NCBI RefSeq assembly: GCF_022179245.1 | Contig: NZ_BPQM01000092.1 | Coordinates: 1-64,000 of the forward strand | Direction: 5' to 3' | Length of the DNA: 64,000 bases | Source of the DNA: Methylobacterium gregans | GTDB lineage: Bacteria > Pseudomonadota > Alphaproteobacteria > Rhizobiales > Beijerinckiaceae | Shown: in pieces, positions 8,502 through 16,555 of the stretch | How positions within the stretch are numbered: the stretch's first letter is position 1 | Layout of the letters: each line of letters begins with the position of its first letter | Notes under the pieces: generated by a model | Databases searched by the model: none | What the model saw: the letters and a program-made list of their open reading frames with translations, nothing else | What the model was told of the DNA's origin: nothing | Program-made: the position numbers and the translations under genes

Positions 8502-9404
8502 ATGATGCCCGAGGCTCCTCCTGGGTCCCTGCATGATCCGGCCGCTCCGTTGACGGCCGAGGCGATCCTGGCCCACCCGGGCTTCCCGGAAGCGCGCCGC
8601 GTCTTCATCACGGAACACAAGAAGGTCTATGAGCCCGAGGTCTTCCCGGGCCGTTTCGGCGCCGATGTCGGGCGGGTGACGACCCTGGCCATCATCGTCT
8701 GTCTCTACGCGAACTATGTGCGCGGGGACCGGGAAACCTGGCCAACGTTGAAGAAGCTGAAGACGACGGTTGCCCGCTTCGGCTTCGCCAGCCCGAGGCT
8801 GATCGATACCTTCGTCGCCCGCCTCGTCCAGACGGGCGACCTCGAGTTGCGGAAGCAGCCCGACGACAGCCGCATGAGGCTCCTGTGCCCCACCGAGAAG
8901 CTGCTGTCCTGGGACCGCGAGTGGATGGCCGCCCACTACGCGCCCCTGGATATCCTGTATCCGGAGCCCGGATTTCCCTACGCCCGGGAACGGGACACCG
9001 CTTTCCAGATCGCCCACGCCAAATGCGCGATCGAGGCATTCGACGGCATCATCGCGATGATCTGGAGCAACATGGATCTCGTGTTCTTCATGAGCAGCAC
9101 GAGCGCTCTCATCATCCTCCTGTCGCTCCTCGATAGGAGCGCGGCGGAAGCCGAGCACCAGTTCCGAGAGGCCGATCTGGGCGACCTCGCGACGCGCTTC
9201 GGCGTGTCCCGAAGCCATATCCGCAACATCCTCGCGGCCGCGGAGGAGACGGGCTTCCTGACCCGTCCCGTGCCGCGCAAGCCGCACTACCGGTTGACAC
9301 CCCGTCTGGTCGCGGCGTTCGACCGCTTCATCGCCGACAGCCTCGTCCACAGCGACGTCACCTACCGGCTGGGCCTGCGCGGCCTGGCGGCGGCCGGGCG
9401 ATAG
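8502..9404 (+). CDS. Orphan DNA-binding protein with two winged-helix-like segments
   Basis: A 300-residue protein of no family I can name. Two segments look like MarR-type winged helices. The first is about residues 65-130 (TTLAIIVCLYANY, then FASPRLIDTFVARLVQTGDL, then a basic wing RKQPDDSRMRLLCPTEKLL). The second is about residues 220-285 (ADLGDLATRFGVSRSHIRNI, ETGFLTRPV, then YRLTPRLVAAFDRF). A helical stretch with a hydrophobic run (VFFMSSTSALIILLSLLD) lies between them. A two-headed regulator or DNA-binding adaptor is a reasonable inference. There is no partner gene, and the upstream region is the low-GC patch. The start could be ATG 8502 or 8505. Confidence 0.65.
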   Translation: MMPEAPPGSLHDPAAPLTAEAILAHPGFPEARRVFITEHKKVYEPEVFPGRFGADVGRVTTLAIIVCLYANYVRGDRETWPTLKKLKTTVARFGFASPRLIDTFVARLVQTGDLELRKQPDDSRMRLLCPTEKLLSWDREWMAAHYAPLDILYPEPGFPYARERDTAFQIAHAKCAIEAFDGIIAMIWSNMDLVFFMSSTSALIILLSLLDRSAAEAEHQFREADLGDLATRFGVSRSHIRNILAAAEETGFLTRPVPRKPHYRLTPRLVAAFDRFIADSLVHSDVTYRLGLRGLAAAGR

Positions 9405-9466
9405 GCGACGCACACCGGATCCAGGCGTTCTCCCGCGCCGCGCCGGCATCTCGCGGCGCAAGCCCC

Positions 9467-10537
9467 TCAGCGAAGACCGGCCAGGGCCGGGGCAGCGTGG
9501 GCGGGCACCTCCTCTTGCGCGTGGGCGCTCGCGATGTTGCCGAAGAACTGGCGCGCGCTCTCGGCCCAGGTATGGCGCAGGGCTTCCGCGCGGGCGGCCT
9601 CCCGCGGGACGGAGAGCGCCGCGAGCGCGGCCGCCCGCAGGTCCGGGTCGAGGATCCCGGCCCGCGTGCCGCCGATCACGTCGAGCGGGCCGGTGACCGG
9701 GAAGGCCGCGACCGGTGTGCCGCAGGCGAGCGCCTCCAAGAGCACGATGCCGAAGGTGTCGGTGACACTCGGGAAGACGAAAACGTCGGCGCCCGCGTAG
9801 ATCCGCGCCAGGCTCGCCCCGGTGCGCGTGCCGAGGAAGCGCGCGCCCGTGCCGAGCCCTTCCAGCCGTGCCCGGTCCGGGCCGTCGCCGACGACGACGC
9901 GGCTGCCCGGCAGGTCGAGCCGAAGGAAGGCCTCGACGTTCTTCTCCACCGCGAGCCGGCCGACGAACAGGAAGATCGGCCGGGGCAGGCAGGACAGCTC
10001 AGCGTCCGACCCCTCGCCGGGCTCGAACGGGCGGAACAGGTCCGTGTCGACGCCGCGCGTCCAGCGCATCAGGTTGGCGAAACCCCGTCCGCCGAGTTCC
10101 CGCTCCAGCGAGGGCGTGCTCACCATCGTGCCGCAGGCCGCGCCGTGGAAGCGGCGCAGCCACGCGTAGCTCCACGCCTGCGGCACCGGCAGGCGCGCCG
10201 CGAGGTATTCGGGAAAGCGCGTGTGGTAGCTCGTGGTGAAGGGCCTGCCGCGCGACAGACAGTGGCGCCGCGTGGCGTAGCCCACCGTACCCTCCGTGGC
10301 GATGTGGACATGGGTGGGGCTGAGCCCGTCCCAGCGGGCCGCGACCTTGCGCCGGGTGGCGTGCGCCAGCCGGATCTCGGGATAGCCCGGCAGCGGCACG
10401 GAGCGGAAATCCTGGTGCGTCAGCAGCACCGTGTCGAAGCCGAAGTCCCGCCCCGCCTCGACCATGTGCTGGAGCGAGCGCACCACACCGTTGACCTGCG
10501 GATGCCACGCATCCGTGGCGATGAGGAGCCGCCTCAC
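9467..10537 (-). CDS. Glycosyltransferase family 4 (GT-B), mannosyltransferase-like
   Basis: The 356-residue product is a GT-B glycosyltransferase that would move a sugar from a nucleotide donor to a lipid or glycan at the cytoplasmic membrane. The N-terminal acceptor half starts RRLLIATDAWHPQVNGVV with the glycine-rich loop. The donor half shows FLFVGRLAVEKNVE, the VVVGDGPDRARLE segment and the E-x7-E region DTFGIVLLEALACGTPVAAF. The GTG start (10535-10537) overlaps the stop of the upstream metallophosphoesterase gene as GTGA, so the two are translationally coupled. This pairing suggests a glycolipid or lipid A-related role, which is inference. The acceptor cannot be read from the sequence. 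Confidence 0.85.
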   Translation of the reverse strand: MRRLLIATDAWHPQVNGVVRSLQHMVEAGRDFGFDTVLLTHQDFRSVPLPGYPEIRLAHATRRKVAARWDGLSPTHVHIATEGTVGYATRRHCLSRGRPFTTSYHTRFPEYLAARLPVPQAWSYAWLRRFHGAACGTMVSTPSLERELGGRGFANLMRWTRGVDTDLFRPFEPGEGSDAELSCLPRPIFLFVGRLAVEKNVEAFLRLDLPGSRVVVGDGPDRARLEGLGTGARFLGTRTGASLARIYAGADVFVFPSVTDTFGIVLLEALACGTPVAAFPVTGPLDVIGGTRAGILDPDLRAAALAALSVPREAARAEALRHTWAESARQFFGNIASAHAQEEVPAHAAPALAGLR

Positions 10538-11376
10538 GCGACGGCCCGCCGCCCGGGAAGCAGACCCTCCTCGGCAGGGAGCTCGGCCTCCGCCGCCGCG
10601 CGGGCCCGCAGGATACTCGGGTAGTGCAGCACCTCCATGCGGCCGTCGTAGTGCTCGACGATCGCCGTGCAGGATTCCACCCAGTCCCCGGTGTTGAGGT
10701 AGCGCAGACCATCGATCTCGCGGTTGGCCGCGTGGTGGATGTGGCCGCAGATCACCCCGTCGGCGCCCTGGCGCCGGGCTTCGTCGGCGAGAAACTGCTC
10801 GAACTGGCCGATGAAGTTGACGGCGTTCTTCACCTTCAGCTTGGCCCAGGCCGAGAGCGACCAGTAGGCGAGGCCGAGCCGGCGGCGGACCCGATTCAAG
10901 CCCGTGTTGACCCAGAGCGCGAAGGTGTAGGCCCCGTCGCCCAGATGCGCGAGCCAGCGGGCGTGGCGCACCACCATGTCGAACTGGTCGCCGTGGATGA
11001 CGAGGTAGCGCCTGCCGTCCGCGGCCTCATGGATGCGGCTCTCGGCGATCTCGATACCGCCGAAGGTGGTGCCGATGTAGTCGCGCAGGAACTCGTCGTG
11101 GTTGCCCGGCACGTAGACGATGTGGGCGCCCTTGCGGACCTTGCGCAGCAGCTTCTGCACCACGTCGTTGTGGCCTTGCGGCCAGTACCAGCCCGAGCGC
11201 AGCTGCCAGCCGTCGACGATGTCGCCGACGAGGTAGATCACGTCGGCGTCGTAGTCCTTGAGGAAGTCGAGCAGCAGCCCGGCCTGGCAGCCCTTCGTGC
11301 CGAGATGCGTGTCGGACAGGAACAGCGTCCGGACGCGCACCGTCTCAGGCTCCTCGCTCACGCGCGCATCCCGCAT
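10534..11376 (-). CDS. Metallophosphoesterase, UDP-2,3-diacylglucosamine hydrolase (LpxH)-like
   Basis: A calcineurin-type phosphoesterase of 280 residues. All metal-binding motifs are visible in order: LSDTHLG, VGDIVDGW, VPGNHDEFL, IHGDQFD and CGHIHHA. The pattern FLSDTHLG followed by a 'GHNDVVQKLLRKV' segment resembles the LpxH-related proteins of alphaproteobacteria. It is longer than E. coli LpxH and is probably a paralogue rather than the lipid A enzyme, which many alphaproteobacteria replace with LpxI. ATG 11376 is chosen; the frame extends to 11409. It is first in a two-gene unit with the glycosyltransferase (4-bp GTGA overlap). Confidence 0.85.
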   Translation of the reverse strand: MRDARVSEEPETVRVRTLFLSDTHLGTKGCQAGLLLDFLKDYDADVIYLVGDIVDGWQLRSGWYWPQGHNDVVQKLLRKVRKGAHIVYVPGNHDEFLRDYIGTTFGGIEIAESRIHEAADGRRYLVIHGDQFDMVVRHARWLAHLGDGAYTFALWVNTGLNRVRRRLGLAYWSLSAWAKLKVKNAVNFIGQFEQFLADEARRQGADGVICGHIHHAANREIDGLRYLNTGDWVESCTAIVEHYDGRMEVLHYPSILRARAAAEAELPAEEGLLPGRRAVA

Positions 11377-11409
11377 CTCGCGCCTCCTGCTGTGGCGAGC
11401 GGGAGCCAA

Positions 11410-12044
11410 ACCGGAATCCGATCTCAGTTTGATGACGCAAGCCCCTGCCGGCCGGTCGAGGGCGCGTCGGGGCCCGGTCCACGGGCGGGCTCGTCAGGAG
11501 ACCCGCGGGAGGGAGCAACGGGTTCGGCCGGACAGCAGAAGCAAGGTTGATTGCTGCGCTGCGCATGCTGCGATGCAGCACAAAGCAGTCAATCGCGCAT
11601 TCCGCAGGCGCCGAGCGGAGCAAATTTTTTTTCCAGCGCGACGAAGTTTTTCCGGTTTTCTTTCCGTGACTTGGCCGTCCATAATCATCGGCGGCCCAGT
11701 GGCGGCGCGGACCGGCCTCGAATGGCGGGGCGACCGGGAGGAAGGTGTCGATGACGCGGCGAGGCGCTTGAAAGCGCGACCCGGCCGGCGCAGGATGGAC
11801 CGGGCACATCGGAGGCGACCGGCATGCGAGCATGCCGCGACGCGAGCGGCGCGAGGCCGCCACGCCGCTCCGCGTGACCGACGATCCGAACAAGCGGCGG
11901 ACTCGCCTGGGGGACCGGACGGCGCCGCCGTCCGCTCAGCCTTGCGGCAGGCCCACCCCGCGCATCGCCCGGTCCGTGCACGACCCGACAAACGCCGGCG
12001 GCGAAGCCGGCAGCTCATGACTTAAGGGAATTGGAGGAAACATC
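11410..12044 (+). promoter_or_regulatory. Upstream region of the serine-cycle operon
   Basis: 635 bp without a credible gene separate the phosphoesterase gene from sgaA. The region holds the dyad at 11547-11594, an A/T-rich block at 11622-11690 with runs of T and a -10-like CATAAT (11680-11685), and a strong Shine-Dalgarno GGAGGAAAC just before sgaA. In M. extorquens the serine-cycle genes are activated by the LysR-type regulator QscR, so this is the expected place for its site. No regulator gene lies in the window. The transcription start cannot be read from the sequence. Confidence 0.55.
11547..11594. promoter_or_regulatory. Nested dyad, candidate LysR-type (QscR) operator
   Basis: An outer imperfect inverted repeat pairs TTGATTGCTGC (11547-11557) with GCAGTCAATC (11585-11594). 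It encloses a perfect inner palindrome TGCTGCGATGCAGCA (11566-11580). Two nested dyads about 450 bp upstream of sgaA fit an operator for a dimeric or tetrameric regulator. Assigning it to QscR rests on position and on knowledge from M. extorquens only. Confidence 0.4.
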
Positions 12045-13253
12045 ATGGCGGCAACCAGACGCCCCGGTCGCAATCACCTCTTCGTGCCGGGCCCGACCAA
12101 CATCCCGGACCGGGTCCAGCGCGCGATGCTGGTGCCCTCCGAGGACCATCGCTCGGTCGATTTTCCGGCGCTGACCAAGCCCCTCTTCGAGGACACCAAG
12201 AAGGTCTACGGCTCGACCGACGGCACGATCTTCCTGTTCCCGGCCTCGGGCACCGGCATCTGGGAATCGGCGCTCACCAACACGCTCTGCCGCGGCGACA
12301 AGGTGCTGACCTCGCGCTACGGCCAGTTCAGCCACCTCTGGATCGACATGGCCCAGCGCATCGGGCTCGACGTCGTCGTGCAGGAGGAGACCTGGGGCAC
12401 CGGCGCCGATCCGCAGAAGATCGAGGAGGCCCTGCGGGCCGACACGAACCACGAGATCAAGGCCGTGATGGTGGTCCACAACGAGACCGCCACGGGCGTG
12501 ACCAGCGACATCGGCGCGGTGCGCAAGGCGATGGACGCGGCCGGCCACCCGGCGCTGCTCTTCGTGGACGGCGTGTCCTCGATCGGCTCGCTCCCCTTCC
12601 GTATGGACGAGTGGAAGGTCGATTGCGCCATCGCGGGCTCGCAGAAGGGCCTGATGCTGCCCGCCGGCCTCGGCGTGATCTGCGTCAGCCCTAAGGCGCT
12701 CCAGGCCTCCGAGGGCAAGGCCGGCCGCAACGACCGGCTCGCGCATGTCTACTTCGCCTGGGAGGACCACCGGAAGCAGAACCCGGCCGGCTACTTCCCC
12801 TACACCCCGTCGCTGCCGTTGCTCTACGGTCTGCGCGAGGCGCTGGCCTGCCTGTTCGAGGAGGGGCTGGAGAACGTCTACCACCGCCACCACGTGCTCG
12901 GCGAGGCTACCCGCCAGGCGGTCGCGGCCTGGGGCCTGAAGACCTGCGCCAAGGACCCGAAGTGGAACTCCGACACCGTCACGGCGATCGTCGTGCCGGA
13001 GGGCGTGGACGCGGCCCAGATCATCAAGCACGCCTTCGTGCGCTACAACCTCGCGCTCGGCGCCGGCCTCTCCCAGGTCGCCGGCAAGGTCTTCCGCATC
13101 GGCCACGTCGGTGACCTGAACGAGCTGTCGCTGCTCGGCGCCATCGCGGGCGCCGAGATGGCGATGAACGATTGCGGGCTCAAGGTGACGCCAGGCTCGG
13201 GCGTGGCCGCCGCCGCGAACTACCTGCGCGAGAACCCGCTCAGCAAGAACTGA
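12045..13253 (+). CDS. sgaA: Serine-glyoxylate aminotransferase
   Basis: The enzyme moves the amino group of serine to glyoxylate, giving hydroxypyruvate and glycine, and so closes the nitrogen loop of the serine cycle. The 402-residue class V aminotransferase begins GRNHLFVPGPTNIPDRV and has FPASGTGIWESALTNTL. PLP-phosphate and ring contacts occur around LLFVDGVSSIGSLPF, and the PLP lysine is in AGSQKGLMLPAG (Lys201). The C-terminal domain ends near VFRIGHVGDLNE. ATG 12045 follows GGAGGAAAC at ideal spacing. It is the first gene of the cluster; hprA, which uses its product hydroxypyruvate, comes next after a 193-bp gap with a strong hairpin. Confidence 0.97.
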   Translation: MAATRRPGRNHLFVPGPTNIPDRVQRAMLVPSEDHRSVDFPALTKPLFEDTKKVYGSTDGTIFLFPASGTGIWESALTNTLCRGDKVLTSRYGQFSHLWIDMAQRIGLDVVVQEETWGTGADPQKIEEALRADTNHEIKAVMVVHNETATGVTSDIGAVRKAMDAAGHPALLFVDGVSSIGSLPFRMDEWKVDCAIAGSQKGLMLPAGLGVICVSPKALQASEGKAGRNDRLAHVYFAWEDHRKQNPAGYFPYTPSLPLLYGLREALACLFEEGLENVYHRHHVLGEATRQAVAAWGLKTCAKDPKWNSDTVTAIVVPEGVDAAQIIKHAFVRYNLALGAGLSQVAGKVFRIGHVGDLNELSLLGAIAGAEMAMNDCGLKVTPGSGVAAAANYLRENPLSKN

Positions 13254-13289
13254 TCCGGCAAGGATCCGGATCCGGTCTCGGATCCCGGT

Positions 13290-13318
13290 GAGGCCGCGGG
13301 GAAAACCCCCGCGGCCTC
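13290..13318 (+). terminator. Strong hairpin between sgaA and hprA
   Basis: GAGGCCGCGGGG and CCCCGCGGCCTC make a perfect 12-bp stem around a 5-nt A-rich loop, 37 bp after the sgaA stop. No T-tract follows. Because hprA belongs to the same operon in M. extorquens, the hairpin is more likely an RNA-stabilising or partial-termination element that sets the ratio of sgaA to downstream mRNA. Confidence 0.5.
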
Positions 13319-13446
13319 GGCCCGCGGGCTTGATGAGCCGGGCGGGTCCAAGGAAGAAGACCGGCGCGCGTTCCCGCGCATGACCGGCCGAGGCACCCGG
13401 ATCAACCGGGGCCCGGAGGACGCGTTCGTTGCCGAGAGAGGGTTCC

Positions 13447-14391
13447 ATGACGAAGAAGATCGTGTTCCTCGACCGCGAATCCCTCGACGCCAAGGTTCGG
13501 GAATTCAACTTCCCGCACGAGTACGTGGAGTACGAGTCGACCTGGTCGCCCGAGGACACCGTTGCGCGCCTCAACGGCGCCGAGATCGCGCTGATCAACA
13601 AGGTGCCGATGCGCGCCGAGACCCTGAAGCAGCTGCCCGACCTCAAGCTGATCGCGGTGGCGGCCACCGGGACGGACGTGGTGGACAAGGCTGCCGCGAA
13701 AGCCCAGGGCATCACGGTCGTCAACATCCGCAACTACGCCTTCAACACCGTGCCGGAGCACGTGGTCGGGCTGATGTTCGCCCTGCGGCGCGCCATCGTG
13801 CCCTACGCGAACTCCGTGCGGCGCGGCGACTGGGCCAAGTCCACGCAGTTCTGCTACTTCGACTACCCGATCTACGACATCGCCGGCTCGACGCTCGGCA
13901 TCGTCGGCTACGGGGCGCTCGGCAAGTCGATCGCCAAGCGGGCCGAGGCGCTGGGCATGAAGGTCATCGCCTACGACGTCTTCCCGCAGGAGGGGCTGGT
14001 CGATTTCGAGACCATCCTCACGCAGTCCGACGTAATCACGCTGCACGTGCCACTGACCCCCGAGACCCGCAACCTGATCGGGGCCGAGCAACTCGCCAAG
14101 ATGAAGAAGAGCGCCATCCTCATCAACACGGCCCGTGGTGGGCTGGTCGACGAGGCGGCCCTGCTAGAGGCCCTGAAGAACGGCACCATCGCGGGCGCGG
14201 GCTTCGACGTGGTGGCGCAGGAGCCGCCGAAGGACGGCAACATCCTGTGCGAGGCGGACCTGCCGAACCTCATCGTCACGCCGCACGTGGCCTGGGCCAG
14301 CAAGGAGGCGATGCAGATCCTCGCCGACCAGCTCGTCGACAACGTCGAGGCGTTCGTGGCCGGGAAGCCGCAGAACGTGGTCGAGGGCTAG
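13447..14391 (+). CDS. hprA: NAD(P)H-dependent hydroxypyruvate reductase
   Basis: This enzyme reduces hydroxypyruvate to D-glycerate in the serine cycle and can also act on glyoxylate. The 314-residue product has the exact length of the M. extorquens enzyme. It shows the D-2-hydroxyacid dehydrogenase layout: a catalytic domain split around a Rossmann domain with TLGIVGYGALGKSIAKRA, then HVPLTPETRNLIGAEQL, the catalytic Arg in INTARGGLVDE, and the catalytic His in VTPHVAWAS. ATG 13447 is preceded by GAGAGAGGG. It lies between sgaA, which makes its substrate, and mtdA, from which it is separated by a palindromic repeat element. Confidence 0.97.
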   Translation: MTKKIVFLDRESLDAKVREFNFPHEYVEYESTWSPEDTVARLNGAEIALINKVPMRAETLKQLPDLKLIAVAATGTDVVDKAAAKAQGITVVNIRNYAFNTVPEHVVGLMFALRRAIVPYANSVRRGDWAKSTQFCYFDYPIYDIAGSTLGIVGYGALGKSIAKRAEALGMKVIAYDVFPQEGLVDFETILTQSDVITLHVPLTPETRNLIGAEQLAKMKKSAILINTARGGLVDEAALLEALKNGTIAGAGFDVVAQEPPKDGNILCEADLPNLIVTPHVAWASKEAMQILADQLVDNVEAFVAGKPQNVVEG

Positions 14392-14400
14392 GACCACCAC

Positions 14401-14579
14401 GCGCTCCCTCCCCCCTCTGCGGGGGAGGGTGGCGCCCGAAGGGCGACGGGAGAGGGGAACCCAGCTTCCGGAAGAGGCCCAACGTCGATGCCGAGCACAG
14501 TACGGCACCGTCGCTCCCCTCTCCCGTCCCCTGCTGGCGCAGGGGCCACCCTCCCCCGCAGAGGGGGGAGGGAGAGCGC
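14401..14579. repeat. Long inverted-repeat (MITE-like) element inside the serine-cycle operon
   Basis: Two arms face each other: 14401-14433 and 14545-14579. They are reverse complements over 31 consecutive bases, apart from 2 extra bases near the outer end. The similarity continues inward (GACGGGAGAGGGGA against its complement near 14514-14527) and leaves a spacer of about 50 bp. Each arm is itself self-complementary (CCCTCCCCC...CGGGGGAGGG), so cruciform or multi-hairpin RNA can form. There are no coding potential and no transposase. The GC-rich arms and intergenic location fit a miniature dispersed element. Confidence 0.8.
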
Positions 14580-14722
14580 GGAGAGTGTCCACACGCGGTA
14601 TGTGCATCCGATAGTGGATGAGACGAGGGGCCCGGCTCCCGCCCCGAATGCTGCGCACCGCCCAGCGGCCGCCAAATAAAGAAACCCACCCCATACGCCC
14701 CGACGGGCGAAAGGACGAACCG

Positions 14723-15583
14723 ATGAAGAAGCTGCTGTTCCTCTTCGATACCGACGCGGTGCCGAGCGTGTTCGACACGGTCGTCGGCTACGACGGCGGG
14801 GCCGACCACATCACCGGCTACGGCAACGTCACGCCGGACAGCGTCGGCGCGCTCGTTGACGGCACGATCTACACCCGCGGCGGCTCGGAGAAGAAGTCGA
14901 CGGCGATCTTCGTCGGCGGCGGTAGCATGGCGGCTGGCGAGGCGGTTCTGGACGCGGTCAAGAAGCGCTTCTTCGGGCCCTTCCGCGTCTCCTGCATGCT
15001 CGACTCGAACGGTTCGAACACCACCGCGGCGGCCGGCGTGGCGCTCGTCGCCAAGGCGGCGGGCTCGCTCCAGGGCAAGCGGGCCGTGGTGCTGGCCGGC
15101 ACCGGCCCGGTCGGCATGCGCTCGGCGGCGCTTCTCGCCCGCGAGGGCGCCGAGGTGACGCTCTGCGGCCGCTCGCTCGACAAGGCGCAGGCCTCCGCCG
15201 ATGCCGTCAACAAGCGCTTCGGCGTCAGCGTGAAGGCCGCCGAGACCCCGGATGCCGGCTCGCGCGCCCGGATCGTCAAGGGGCAGAACCTCATCTTCTC
15301 GGCGGGCGCCATCGGCCTGGAGCTCGTTCCCGAGGAAGCCTGGAAGGACGAGGCCTCGATCGAGTTCGTCGCCGACTACAACGCCCAGCCCCCGCTCGGC
15401 ATCGGCGGCATCGAGGCGATGGACAAGGGCAAGGACCGGCACGGCAAGAAGGCCTTCGGCGCGCTCGGCATCGGCGGCCTCAAGCTGAAGCTCCACCGCG
15501 CCTGCGTCGGCCAGCTCTTCGACAACACCGAGCAGGTGCTCGATGCCGAGGAGATCTACGCGCTCGCCAAGAAGATGGCCTGA
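14723..15583 (+). CDS. mtdA: NADP-dependent methylene-H4F/methylene-H4MPT dehydrogenase
   Basis: MtdA interconverts methylene- and methenyl-tetrahydrofolate with NADP, linking formate-derived C1 units to the serine cycle. It can also use the methanopterin carrier. The 286-residue product starts MKKLLFLFDTDAVPSVFDTV and contains YDGGADHITGYGNVTPD, SCMLDSNGSNTTAAAGVAL and the NADP-binding VVLAGTGPVGMRSAALLA. It ends with ALGIGGLKLKLHRACVGQLF, closely tracking the methylotroph-specific MtdA family rather than FolD. ATG 14723 is used; the frame extends upstream through the repeat without conserved sequence. fchA follows after 11 bp and catalyses the next step. Confidence 0.96.
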   Translation: MKKLLFLFDTDAVPSVFDTVVGYDGGADHITGYGNVTPDSVGALVDGTIYTRGGSEKKSTAIFVGGGSMAAGEAVLDAVKKRFFGPFRVSCMLDSNGSNTTAAAGVALVAKAAGSLQGKRAVVLAGTGPVGMRSAALLAREGAEVTLCGRSLDKAQASADAVNKRFGVSVKAAETPDAGSRARIVKGQNLIFSAGAIGLELVPEEAWKDEASIEFVADYNAQPPLGIGGIEAMDKGKDRHGKKAFGALGIGGLKLKLHRACVGQLFDNTEQVLDAEEIYALAKKMA

Positions 15584-15594
15584 GGAGGGAGCCG

Positions 15595-16221
15595 ATGGCC
15601 GAGAACGAGACGATCGCCGCGTTCCTCGACGGGCTGGCGAGTTCCAGCCCCACTCCCGGCGGCGGCGGGGCCGCCGCCATCTCGGGCGCCATGGGGGCGG
15701 CGCTCGTCTCGATGGTGTGCAACCTCACCATCGGCAAGAAGAAGTACGTCGAGGTCGAGGCCGAGCTGAAGGGCGTTCTGGAGAAGTCCGAGGCGCTGCG
15801 GGCCGAGCTCACGGGCATGATCGCGGACGATGTGCGGGCCTTCGACGCGGTGATGGGCGCCTACGGCCTCCCCAAAGCCACGGACGAGGAGAAGGCCGCC
15901 CGTGCGGCCAGGATCCAGGAGGCTCTGCGCGAGGCGACCGACGTGCCGCTCGCCTGCTGCCGCGCCTGCCGTAAGGTGATCGACCTCGCGCTGGTCACGG
16001 CGGAGAAGGGCAACGTCAACGTGGTGAGCGATGCGGGCGTCGCCGTGCTCTCGGCCTTCGCAGGGCTGCGTAGCGCGGCCCTCAACGTCTGGGTCAACGC
16101 CAAGGGCCTGGAGGACCGCGCCTTCGCGGACGCGCGGCTCGCCGAACTCGAGAGCTTGCTCGGCGAGGCGGGCGCGCTCAACGAGCGCGTCTTCGAGATC
16201 GTGAAGGGCAAGGTGAGCTGA
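15595..16221 (+). CDS. fchA: Methenyltetrahydrofolate cyclohydrolase
   Basis: FchA hydrolyses methenyl-H4F to 10-formyl-H4F, the partner step to MtdA in exchanging C1 units between formate and the serine cycle. The 208-residue protein belongs to the formiminotransferase-cyclodeaminase/FchA family. The N-terminal FLDGLASSSPTPGGGGAAAI glycine-rich motif is typical, followed by VSMVCNLTIGKKKYVEVE, a helical bundle, and ALVTAEKGNVNVVSDAGVAV with GLRSAALNVWVN. ATG 15595 follows a GAGGAGGGAGCC ribosome binding site. After it comes a 334-bp gap that probably starts a second transcription unit. Confidence 0.96.
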   Translation: MAENETIAAFLDGLASSSPTPGGGGAAAISGAMGAALVSMVCNLTIGKKKYVEVEAELKGVLEKSEALRAELTGMIADDVRAFDAVMGAYGLPKATDEEKAARAARIQEALREATDVPLACCRACRKVIDLALVTAEKGNVNVVSDAGVAVLSAFAGLRSAALNVWVNAKGLEDRAFADARLAELESLLGEAGALNERVFEIVKGKVS

Positions 16222-16555
16222 GGCGGCATCGCTGCAGCACCGACGTCATCCTGGGACTGCCAAGGATCTTCGGCGGATCCCGGGATGACAGTTTCGCATA
16301 GGTCGAACGTCCGAGGACGACGCCAAGTCGGACGTGATTTTCGCGAGCGCAAAAACTCTCCCGCGCCGCACCATTGAATACAGACAGCATTCGCCGAAGC
16401 TTCAAGACAGCTTCAAAGCGAAAGTCAAAAAATTTGATATCCTCCAGCGCTCCCGCGAAACAAAACTTGCCGCTATAAGATGTGCAAGACCGCCGGAGCC
16501 GAAAAGGCCGGCCCCAAGACCAGCGGTCGCCCATAATAAAATCGGAGGCGATGCC
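16222..16555 (+). promoter_or_regulatory. Promoter region of the mtkA-mtkB-ppc-mclA unit
   Basis: A 334-bp gap with A/T-rich stretches (notably 16335-16490) unusual for this DNA. It contains the palindrome GAAGCTTC with repeated CTTCAA (16395-16415), a -10-like TATAAG (16475-16480), and a good ribosome binding site ATCGGAGGCGATGCC before mtkA. In M. extorquens the serine cycle is transcribed as two units, the second beginning at mtkA, and QscR controls both. The gap matches that arrangement. I cannot place the start of transcription. Confidence 0.5.

Noticed and set aside
11258..12025. 255-codon frame upstream of sgaA
   Set aside because: It crosses the 5' end of the phosphoesterase gene and the sgaA promoter region, is Arg/Ala/Gly-rich and lacks a ribosome binding site.
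16334..16555. Extension of the mtkA frame upstream
   Set aside because: The extension covers the A/T-rich leader; the family start MDVHEYQ and the ribosome binding site at 16542-16548 place the true start at 16556.
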